A stretch of DNA of 7,584 bases from Pseudomonadota bacterium (GTDB lineage: Bacteria > Pseudomonadota > Gammaproteobacteria > Burkholderiales > Eutrophovitaceae), in the NCBI GenBank assembly GCA_002704665.1, contig PAHB01000113.1, forward strand, positions 1-7,584, written 5' to 3'. Shown in pieces: positions 1 to 5,895 of this stretch. Numbering within the stretch: the stretch's first letter is position 1; each line of letters starts with the position of its first letter. The translations under genes and the position numbers were made by a program. Under the pieces are notes generated by a model. That model was not told the origin of the DNA. It did no database searches and worked only from the letters and a program-made list of their open reading frames with translations.

Positions 1-61
1 TTCTAGCAGCCTTTTTTAGATCTCGCCGAATAATAGCAAAACTGACAATCCGAAGGCTCAC
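1..61 (-). CDS. ccmB: CcmB, haem exporter permease subunit (first 20 codons only)
   Basis: This is the 5' end of a gene running off the left edge. A GTG start at 59-61 overlaps the ccmA stop in a GTGA arrangement, and the frame stays open to base 1. The 20 visible residues begin MSLRIVSFAIIRRDLKKAA, which resembles the short cytoplasmic N-terminus of CcmB, where an (I/F)xRDL segment precedes the first membrane helix. In known ccm operons ccmB directly follows ccmA. CcmB is the membrane subunit that pairs with CcmA in the CcmABCD complex, which releases haem-loaded CcmE in the periplasm. A GGA lies 7 bases upstream of the GTG, inside ccmA, so translational coupling is likely. The identification rests on position, overlap and this short match; no membrane helix is inside the window. 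Confidence 0.75.
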   Translation of the reverse strand, partial: MSLRIVSFAIIRRDLKKAAR

Positions 62-678
62 ATTTTTTCCAAACTGATATGGCGGCCTGAAGATTTTAAA
101 CCAATATTCTTGTGAGTGGTGTAAACAAGGACTCCTTGACTAGCGAGGTGATTATCTAAAAGACAAATTAATCTACTGGCAGCACTTTGATCCAACCCTG
201 AGAATGGCTCGTCAAGTATCCAAAGCCTCTTTGCTTTGCAATATAGCAAACGTACAAGACTTCCAAGTCTTTTTTGTCCCTTTGAAAGCGTCGATACTAA
301 GTTATGAGCTACTGCTCCCAGTCCCCAATTTTCCATATCCGAAAGCAGTTGCTCTGAACTAACGCTGATATTCGAAAGACTTAATAAAAAAACAAGGTTT
401 TCATATAGCGTTAACTCAGGCTTAAGACTGTCCGAATGACCTATGTATATGAGCCGACTTCGAAAATTATCAATTTCCTTAGCTATTGGTTCACTCTCCC
501 ATAATACTAAGCCTCTATCTGGTCGCGAAAGGCCGGTTAATATACGGAGCAAACTAGTTTTTCCAGTTCCATTTCCCCCACAAACTCGGAAAGCTTCTCC
601 ACCACTGGACACGAAAGAGACATCTTCAAATAATAATTTTCTACCGCGCATACACGCTATTTCTACAGCCTCTAACAT
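58..678 (-). CDS. ccmA: CcmA, ATP-binding subunit of the cytochrome c maturation (haem) ABC complex
   Basis: This 206-residue ABC ATPase has the usual size for CcmA. Visible motifs in order are Walker A GGNGTGKT (residues 34-41), the CcmA-typical GHSDSLKPELT segment at the Q-loop (80-90), the ABC signature LSKGQ (131-135), Walker B LWILDE (152-157), the D-loop GLD (161-163) and the switch histidine H189 in TTHK. The opening residues MLEAVEIACMRG also fit CcmA. CcmA works at the cytoplasmic face, and its ATP hydrolysis is used to release holo-CcmE from CcmC/CcmD during c-type cytochrome assembly. The Q-loop position often filled by Gln is Ser82 here; variation after GH is, as I recall, common in CcmA. 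It lies 70 bases downstream of the CLC gene on the same strand and overlaps ccmB by 4 bases. The ATG at 676-678 has only a weak purine stretch (AAAG) before it. Confidence 0.94.
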   Translation of the reverse strand: MLEAVEIACMRGRKLLFEDVSFVSSGGEAFRVCGGNGTGKTSLLRILTGLSRPDRGLVLWESEPIAKEIDNFRSRLIYIGHSDSLKPELTLYENLVFLLSLSNISVSSEQLLSDMENWGLGAVAHNLVSTLSKGQKRLGSLVRLLYCKAKRLWILDEPFSGLDQSAASRLICLLDNHLASQGVLVYTTHKNIGLKSSGRHISLEKM

Positions 679-748
679 CTTTGTATATTAATTTTTCAAC
701 CGTTTATTGTAATTCGAAATATCATTTTTTTATAAGACTCAAAAAAGG

Positions 749-2485
749 TCAAGAGGTCTCTAAATCTCTAGTTTTCGTTTGCATTGATAAATATGCTTGG
801 AAGAGAGCAGCTTCAGTTATCACCCCCAATAATTTACCTTCACCCTTATCAAGCACTGGGATGCTTTCCCCGACGAAATTGCTAGCTTTTTCAATGGCCT
901 CGAGAACAGATTCTTCGCTATAAATAACCATTGGAGATTCCTCCATATTACTTTGAACCGTTAAACCACCGGCTGTGATCAAGCTTTGCAAGGTGATTTT
1001 GCCGACAAATATTTTGTTCTCCTTCAAGATGTAGGCCTCCGTTACTCCCTTTTTTGCCATTGCCTCAATTGCTGTTTCCGTTGTTTCTCGCGTATTAAAA
1101 AAAACAAACTCGTCTTTTGTAACATATTTCATAACAGACAGATCCATTAGATTTATGTGACTTCTACCGAGCGATATATTTATTCCACGATCTAAAAGTT
1201 GCCTATCAAAAAATGAATGCCCAAAAAGGACATTTGACACAATTTTACACGACACAACAGATAGCATAGCTGCAACTGCAAATTCGTAAGAAGTAGTCAT
1301 CTCCAAAACAATTAAAACAGTTGATATTGGGGCACCAATAACGGCAGCACCTACAGCGGCCATGCCACATATCGCAAGGGCTGGGCCATAAGCCCCGAGA
1401 CCCATTATTGCGACAATTTTATTAGCAATTGCCCCAATTGAGGCACCAACAAAAAGCGCCGGAGAAAATACGCCTCCAAATAATCCAAAACCTATACATA
1501 CTGCAGTCATTAAAATTTTTGCTACCAACAAAATAAATAGGTATGAAAATTCAAATCCATCTGCAAACATATTATTCACCGCCTCTGTACCCAAACCAAG
1601 TATTTCAGGGATAAACATACCGGTAAAACCACAAATCAATGCCGCCAAAAGTATAAGTTGAGGGCCTGAAAAACCACTGTTCGCTGCAAAGCGCGCTGAG
1701 CCTCGCAAAGATAGCATAAATGTAATCGCAATCAACCCAAATACTGGCCCAGATAATAAAAGATAAGGCATCAGCTCCACAAGATTCGGGGCAATATGAT
1801 CAATGGCTAAAGCGTTTCGGTCACCAAAAGCCCACTCACTTACAGCCGCAGCAGTTATGCTGGATATAGCTATGGGTGCGATAGCTTTCTGCGAAAAATT
1901 TCTAAGAATCGCCTCATGCGCAAAAACTAAACCTGTAATCGGTGCATTAAAACCAGCAGCAATAGCACCAGCCACTCCGCATCCCAAGAAAATCTCAGTG
2001 GTTAAAATACCTCGGGTAAGGCGTCTCAAAAGGCCGCCAACAGTCGCTCCAAAATGTACAAGTGGCCCATACTGCCCTACTGAAGCCCCACCACTTGCGG
2101 AAACAAAGGCGGCTAAAGTCGAGCCTATCCCCGCCTTCCATTCAGGTTCGTCGTCAGCATGATGCGCTATATAAATACTGTCCGCTGGTCCGTGGTAGCG
2201 CGTGATTCTAAAAATCCGTTTAATCAGAATTACAAATACAGCCGCTATCAATAAACAAATTAATGGCGCTGTTGAAACCGTTGTTTTGCCTAAATTAAAG
2301 GAAAAAAAATCCAGAGAAGCCCGTTGATCAGCTAGCCAGCCTACACCCATTACAAACCCATTTGATACGACCGCCATTACACTGCCAATAATAAGTCCCA
2401 CCAAAAAAGTAATAATAATTGTTTTTACAACAGGCACAACGTAAAAAAGCCCCGATGCCTCCTGCTTTTTTCCCTCAACTGCCAT
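749..2485 (-). CDS. CLC-family anion channel/transporter with C-terminal CBS pair; canonical gating glutamates missing
   Basis: This is an inner-membrane CLC protein of 578 residues from the start chosen here. It has a CLC membrane core (about 15-435) followed by two CBS domains (about 450-504 and 514-568) that could sense nucleotides. Family marks are FNAPITG (179-185), GGVFSP (337-342, the GxFxP motif) and a central-pore tyrosine in EMTTSYE (Tyr400). Compared with E. coli ClcA, the gating Glu148 is Tyr139 (GQYGP), the proton-transfer Glu203 is Ala192 (FAHEAI), and the Ser-bearing GSGIP segment is a YHGPADS stretch (97-103). Loss of both glutamates argues against classical Cl-/H+ exchange and for a channel-like mode; this is inference. 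Start choice: an in-frame ATG at 2504-2506 would add 7 residues but has no ribosome binding site, whereas the ATG at 2483-2485 follows GGGGAGA with a 5-base spacer. It lies between the adhesin-E-like gene and ccmA. Confidence 0.95.
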   Translation of the reverse strand: MAVEGKKQEASGLFYVVPVVKTIIITFLVGLIIGSVMAVVSNGFVMGVGWLADQRASLDFFSFNLGKTTVSTAPLICLLIAAVFVILIKRIFRITRYHGPADSIYIAHHADDEPEWKAGIGSTLAAFVSASGGASVGQYGPLVHFGATVGGLLRRLTRGILTTEIFLGCGVAGAIAAGFNAPITGLVFAHEAILRNFSQKAIAPIAISSITAAAVSEWAFGDRNALAIDHIAPNLVELMPYLLLSGPVFGLIAITFMLSLRGSARFAANSGFSGPQLILLAALICGFTGMFIPEILGLGTEAVNNMFADGFEFSYLFILLVAKILMTAVCIGFGLFGGVFSPALFVGASIGAIANKIVAIMGLGAYGPALAICGMAAVGAAVIGAPISTVLIVLEMTTSYEFAVAAMLSVVSCKIVSNVLFGHSFFDRQLLDRGINISLGRSHINLMDLSVMKYVTKDEFVFFNTRETTETAIEAMAKKGVTEAYILKENKIFVGKITLQSLITAGGLTVQSNMEESPMVIYSEESVLEAIEKASNFVGESIPVLDKGEGKLLGVITEAALFQAYLSMQTKTRDLETS

Positions 2486-2490
2486 GATAT

Positions 2491-2497
2491 TCTCCCC
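2491..2497 (-). promoter_or_regulatory. Ribosome binding site deciding the CLC gene start
   Basis: Read on the minus strand this is GGGGAGA, placed 5 bases before the ATG at 2483-2485. It lies inside the 7-codon extension that a start at 2506 would create, and nothing like it precedes 2506 (the bases there are AAGCTTTCT). It therefore favours the shorter 578-residue protein. Confidence 0.7.
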
Positions 2498-2549
2498 AGG
2501 ATCCATAGAAAGCTTAAATTGCCCTTAAGCAAGTCAGAATCAAAATTTT

Positions 2550-2936
2550 TTATAGCCTGCAAACCCCTTTAAAAACTCGCATTCTAGGCGTAGCCGGGGG
2601 AACGATATACCAATCACCGTCTCTTTTGGCTGATAATATTTGCCCCAACCCCATATGCTTAGAATGCCCAGTATAGTGCAATATCCGCCAATAATTTTTT
2701 TTACAATGATACTCTGACAGGTAGCGAAAAGACTTTTCACCCTTCCATGTGATTTTCTTTAAATCTTGGAGCTCCCAAACTTTTCTTATTTGCCCTCGGA
2801 TAAAAATCTTTTTTGGGAATATATAATAAGTAGCATCTTTATTTTCCATTACCATATTCCAGTCTGCCAACACTGGCCCAACCAAAAAAAAGCAACACAT
2901 CCAGAAACAAAATATTTTTTTTACGTTTTTAATCAT
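2550..2936 (-). CDS. Surface-adhesin protein E-like secreted protein
   Basis: This 128-residue exported protein has a signal peptide of about 24 residues (basic MIKNVKK, hydrophobic core, PVLA before Asp25). The mature part follows the pattern I recall for the adhesin-E-like family (Haemophilus protein E fold, common in beta- and gammaproteobacteria): a W...ENKDATYYI start (26-39), RKVWELQDLK (51-60), a SEYHC segment (74-78), a MGLG (95-98), then a DW..VPP stretch (108-114) and a C-terminal VC (125-126). The two mature cysteines, Cys78 and Cys126, are placed for a disulfide. It is probably periplasmic or surface attached; adhesion itself is not shown. The ATG at 2934-2936 is the only usable start, because an in-frame TGA lies 8 codons upstream with no ATG, GTG or TTG between. 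No ribosome binding site precedes it, and the leader is C-rich. An upstream 13-codon ORF ends in an ATGA overlap with this start, which may explain initiation. The CLC gene follows in the same direction. Confidence 0.88.
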   Translation of the reverse strand: MIKNVKKIFCFWMCCFFLVGPVLADWNMVMENKDATYYIFPKKIFIRGQIRKVWELQDLKKITWKGEKSFRYLSEYHCKKNYWRILHYTGHSKHMGLGQILSAKRDGDWYIVPPATPRMRVFKGVCRL

Positions 2937-2974
2937 GATGCTAGGGGCCGGGGTTTCTCAGAAATTTGTTCCAT
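2933..2974 (-). CDS. Possible 13-codon upstream ORF coupled to the adhesin-E-like gene
   Basis: An ATG at 2972-2974 opens a 13-codon frame (MEQISEKPRPLAS) whose TGA overlaps the ATG of the 128-residue gene as ATGA. The downstream gene has no visible ribosome binding site, so a ribosome ending here could restart on it. The upstream ATG itself has only a weak purine stretch (AAAAGATATT) before it, and the overlap could be chance. A possible -10-like TATTAT overlaps this ATG; if that promoter were used, its transcript would start inside the small ORF. Confidence 0.3.
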   Translation of the reverse strand: MEQISEKPRPLAS

Positions 2975-3016
2975 AATATCTTTTAAGTTTATTGTAAAAA
3001 AAAAATTGAATCATCG

Positions 3017-4912
3017 TCAGTAATCGCTCGAGTCACAACTTCCGTAATATTTGGTTTGAGTTTTAACATTATTGAAACTACCCACAAGCGTATATGCCCT
3101 GTAGAAGCCGCTAACAGAACAGTCGGATTTTAACCCCATCACCTCACTTACATCTAAACTCGAATGTGTGGCAGATCCCGATGACAATTTGACTTTGCTG
3201 TCAGCCTCGGAGTCTCCTTTGTTGACATAAAATATTCCCTTATACAGGTTCACATCTCCGGAGCTGTAATTAATGGACAAACTATTGTTACTAGACCAAA
3301 GTCTGAGAGCTGATTGAGAAGATGTTGACAGCGAAGCGAACGTTATACCATTTGCAATGTTCTGCCCTATCGGCAAACTTACTAAAGCGATAGTTGATTG
3401 ATAAACTTGGGTTGTTCTATTTGTGTCGCTGTAAGTGGTTATCTCCGCTGAGACTCTACCAGATTTCATCTCTTCAATTATCTCCTCAGCAAGTAGTGCG
3501 GAAACGCTAAAAATACCATCAGATTTTAAACTAAAGGAGTCACAATTAGAGTCAGAACAAAGAGATAGAAAACTATCGGTACAATTTGCCGCGTTCCCCT
3601 GTCTACATTGGAGGTAGAATGTTCCTCCATTCAAAGAGGAGCCGAGATAATTTTTGAGTCGAACTCGCGCCGAGACAAGGTTCGCACCGTCCCCATTCGA
3701 TGGCAAATCAACACCGGTTCCAATGTTAATTTTATAGCCACTTGTGATTCCGATGTTGGTAGTAAGTCCATCTGTTCGAATTTTCTTTTGTAGTTTCGGA
3801 AATACCGAAAGAGCTGCTGGCAACTGATTACCATATAACTTTAATGAAACGATTCCATCACCGTTCGCATTGACAGTGAATCGATAACGACCGGGAAATA
3901 TAACTGAAGACCCTCCCGCTTTAAACTCATTAACAGCAGAACATATTCCGGATGCGCCACCCAGACTACTCGCCTCTGACTCAAAGGTTAGCGAGGAATC
4001 ATCAAAGTCGCACCATTTCACATCTGCGGCCTTTGTCAAAAGCGATTGGCCAACCAAGTTGGACCAAAGGGTTAATAATTCAGTCGAAGTTGAAATACTT
4101 GAATCTTTAAAACTGTCATCCAAACATTCATCTAGTTTGCTAGAATTACTCTGCTCAAAACCTGTTGCCAAGCATTGAATATTTGTGTTGATTAAACCAA
4201 CGATTTTTGAAGAGAGAGAACCGATACTTCCTAGAGACTCGACAGATTGAATTGTTGATAAGTTAGTTAGCTTGATCGCTTTTCCAGAAAATTTTGTTGT
4301 TAAAACCAAATCACCACTCAGGGTTCCATCATAATTAAATTTAACGATATCAAAAAAGCTATCTGCCCCCGAGCCATTGGCTTTGTAACCCGAATTGGTT
4401 ATAAGCTGTGATGAGTTTGTTACACCCACTGAAACTAGGATGTTTTTCGCCGCTTTATAAAGTATTTCCGCTTTGGCATCGAAATCGTTTTTGCTAATAC
4501 TAATTTGATTAGAAAACGCAGCATCAGCAGTGCGATTCGATGCCAACGCAATCGCAGCAGACGAAATAGGCGACACAACAATTCCTGCACCCCCGGCACC
4601 ACTGATATACGAGAATTGGGAGATGGTTTTATCACCTAACTCACTTGTTAGCCTGATAAAGTAAGGAGGAGGATAAGCTGCTGTGTCAATATTAAATGAA
4701 AATTTGCCATCCGAATCTGTATTACCTGGTGAAAATTGTCCGCCCGTTTGCAGACTTTTGAGCGTTATATTTGCAGAGCCCATTGGTGCCCCGATCGAAC
4801 CGACCCCGGAAATGACTGGGGGACCGGGTGGCGGCGAAGAAGGACCACCTCCACACGAATGAAGAAAGGCAAGAACTATCAAACAGACTAGCCTATTTTT
4901 TATTTTTTTCAT
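3017..4912 (-). CDS. Large Ser-rich lipoprotein with N-terminal carboxypeptidase-regulatory-like domain
   Basis: This 631-residue predicted lipoprotein starts with a basic MKKIKNR, a hydrophobic core and a lipobox LHSC with lipidated Cys20. Histidine at -2 is unusual. Residues 21-23 are Gly with no Asp at +2, so by the E. coli rule it would be sorted to the outer membrane. A Gly/Pro/Ser-rich tether (21-33) precedes a beta-sandwich resembling carboxypeptidase-regulatory or CNA-B modules (about 34-90: SIGAPMGSANITLKS, then NTDSDGKFSF). Next comes a SPISSAAIALAS stretch, which in related proteins I recall as an xVTPLTTxIA segment. The rest is unrecognised, Ser/Asn-rich and probably beta-rich, with ten cysteines (247, 263, 301, 324, 436, 444, 452, 457, 598, 626) that could form five disulfides. 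The start has GAGGT 3 bases upstream. It may be a surface-exposed structural or binding lipoprotein; no catalytic motif is seen. Confidence 0.9.
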   Translation of the reverse strand: MKKIKNRLVCLIVLAFLHSCGGGPSSPPPGPPVISGVGSIGAPMGSANITLKSLQTGGQFSPGNTDSDGKFSFNIDTAAYPPPYFIRLTSELGDKTISQFSYISGAGGAGIVVSPISSAAIALASNRTADAAFSNQISISKNDFDAKAEILYKAAKNILVSVGVTNSSQLITNSGYKANGSGADSFFDIVKFNYDGTLSGDLVLTTKFSGKAIKLTNLSTIQSVESLGSIGSLSSKIVGLINTNIQCLATGFEQSNSSKLDECLDDSFKDSSISTSTELLTLWSNLVGQSLLTKAADVKWCDFDDSSLTFESEASSLGGASGICSAVNEFKAGGSSVIFPGRYRFTVNANGDGIVSLKLYGNQLPAALSVFPKLQKKIRTDGLTTNIGITSGYKINIGTGVDLPSNGDGANLVSARVRLKNYLGSSLNGGTFYLQCRQGNAANCTDSFLSLCSDSNCDSFSLKSDGIFSVSALLAEEIIEEMKSGRVSAEITTYSDTNRTTQVYQSTIALVSLPIGQNIANGITFASLSTSSQSALRLWSSNNSLSINYSSGDVNLYKGIFYVNKGDSEADSKVKLSSGSATHSSLDVSEVMGLKSDCSVSGFYRAYTLVGSFNNVKTQTKYYGSCDSSDY

Positions 4913-4992
4913 TCAACCTCAAATTTATTAATTAATTTTATTATCGACACTAAACGCCGAAAATTAAAATTATTACTGTTCAAAGAAATAAA

Positions 4993-5463
4993 TCAATCCT
5001 CGATAGCATACAAAATTTGGATGATAAAGGCTCCATGAATACGATTTTTATAGCTTGGCACTGCTGCAATATTAACACCCCATCGCCCTTGTCTATAGTT
5101 TATGATAGGCATTCCCGCTAAGAACCAACCACCATTTTTTTCTTTTTTGTAGCCATCAAAGGCCCCGGCAAGAATACCCACCCTCATTTTTTTGTAAATT
5201 AAGGGATACCAAGTGCCTGTAACATAATTTGACCAATCATTTTCACTATTAATAAATCTTCCCCAATTTGCACTGTATGCATTATTTGGGTCATATTGAA
5301 ATCCCAAGCCCCAATTCTCGTTGTTGTAACCCGCATCACGATTGAAATGATAAGAATTCATTCCCGGGGCTACATAAATCTTACCAGCAAAGGATATGTT
5401 TGAGACAAAATATAAGCAAATAGCAATTACGAAACAGTAGATATTTCTCGACGAAAGAACCAT
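4993..5463 (-). CDS. Small exported beta-rich protein, probable outer-membrane barrel
   Basis: This 156-residue protein has a signal peptide of about 26 residues ending SNISFA before Gly27. The mature part of about 130 residues alternates aromatic and small residues in short strands: KIYVAPGMNSYHF (28-40), a GYNNENWGLGFQY segment (45-57), then GILAGAFDGYK (96-106) and WGVNIAAVPS (128-137). This matches the pattern I recall for a loosely described group of small proteobacterial envelope proteins with a YNExNPGLGxxY motif and a C-terminal VNxxxVP motif, sometimes compared with PagP-size barrels. No catalytic residue can be assigned, and a lipid A-modifying role is not supported. The C-terminus (QILYAIED) ends with acidic residues and lacks the terminal aromatic typical of Bam substrates. 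The start has only AAAG just upstream. It lies 36 bases after the two-helix protein gene and 80 bases before the lipoprotein gene. Confidence 0.82.
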   Translation of the reverse strand: MVLSSRNIYCFVIAICLYFVSNISFAGKIYVAPGMNSYHFNRDAGYNNENWGLGFQYDPNNAYSANWGRFINSENDWSNYVTGTWYPLIYKKMRVGILAGAFDGYKKEKNGGWFLAGMPIINYRQGRWGVNIAAVPSYKNRIHGAFIIQILYAIED

Positions 5464-5499
5464 CTTTAGTTTTCTCTCGTTTAAATCTTTTTTTCGCGA

Positions 5500-5775
5500 T
5501 TAGGGTTCATCAATCGCCTTCCCCAATACTTTAGCACAGACAATTTGTGCTAATTCAGCATTTTGTGGTTTGTCTTCTTGAAAAGATTTTTCGGTTTTAT
5601 CCGCCAAACCTCGCACACAAGTCTGATAAGGGGAGTAGTACTGATAAAGAAATGTAGCCCCAACAAACCCAAGAGATAAGATAATTGCGGTTTTCGTTCC
5701 AATTTTACCCGAACGAATCACAAAAACACCAACCAGAACACCAAGTGAAAAAATTAATATCGCTTTGAATAACAT
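5500..5775 (-). CDS. Hypothetical two-helix membrane protein with Cys-paired tail
   Basis: I do not recognise a family for this 91-residue protein. It has two hydrophobic helices (about 3-20 and 28-47) joined by a short basic loop (RSGKIGTK, 21-28), then a hydrophilic tail of about 44 residues. The positive-inside rule puts the loop in the cytoplasm and the tail in the periplasm, where Cys53 and Cys80 could form a disulfide. The tail (TEKSFQEDKPQNAELAQIVC) looks helical and charged. The ATG at 5773-5775 is the only plausible start and has just a weak GAG about 10 bases upstream. A 19-residue ORF with a strong ribosome binding site ends 18 bases upstream, so the two may be translated together. 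All neighbours on this strand that follow it up to the CLC gene are also exported or membrane proteins. Confidence 0.78.
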   Translation of the reverse strand: MLFKAILIFSLGVLVGVFVIRSGKIGTKTAIILSLGFVGATFLYQYYSPYQTCVRGLADKTEKSFQEDKPQNAELAQIVCAKVLGKAIDEP

Positions 5776-5793
5776 GTCTACAATCTCAAAAAG

Positions 5794-5853
5794 TCAAATA
5801 GGTGATTTCCAGTGTTGAATTAACCATATACTTTTATTAAGTGAGTGACCCAT
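5794..5853 (-). CDS. Possible 19-residue small protein or leader peptide
   Basis: Between the dioxygenase gene and the two-helix membrane protein gene, an ATG at 5851-5853 opens a 19-codon frame beginning MGHSLNKSIWLIQHWK and ending in TGA. The case for translation is the consensus AGGAG placed 5 bases before the ATG, the strongest site in the region apart from those of the dioxygenase and CLC genes. The product has a short amphipathic or hydrophobic centre (IWLI) with two Trp and two His. I know no family for it. It could be a small membrane-associated peptide, a leader peptide controlling the gene 18 bases downstream, or the remains of a longer gene. Confidence 0.4.
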   Translation of the reverse strand: MGHSLNKSIWLIQHWKSPI

Positions 5854-5858
5854 TCAGT

Positions 5859-5863
5859 CTCCT
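5859..5863 (-). promoter_or_regulatory. Consensus ribosome binding site before the 19-codon ORF
   Basis: Minus-strand AGGAG (within ACAGGAGACTGA) sits 5 bases before the ATG at 5851-5853. It lies in an intergenic stretch where the larger gene downstream has no good site of its own, so it is the main evidence that something is translated here. Confidence 0.5.
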
Positions 5864-5895
5864 GTTTTTTTATCAAAATTCAACCTCATCCAAAA

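Noticed and set aside
725..746. T6...A6 inverted stretch between the CLC gene and ccmA, considered as a terminator or promoter
   Set aside because: The stem would be only A-T pairs, and the nearby TTGACC and TATAAA boxes are just 12 bases apart, too close for a normal promoter.
1803..2162. 119-codon plus-strand open frame
   Set aside because: It is entirely antisense to the conserved core of the CLC gene, and its Ala/Pro/Lys-rich product is what a shadow of membrane-helix codons gives.
2540..2740. 66-codon minus-strand frame overlapping the adhesin-E-like gene
   Set aside because: It is an out-of-frame reading of the same strand; the 128-residue frame has the signal peptide and family motifs.
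2991..3016. Run of T on the minus strand just after the lipoprotein stop, considered as a terminator
   Set aside because: No G+C-rich stem precedes the T run, so an intrinsic terminator is not supported.
3435..3834. Several 60-67-codon frames inside the lipoprotein gene, on both strands
   Set aside because: They overlap one another and the lipoprotein frame, have no ribosome binding sites I can see and no recognisable product.
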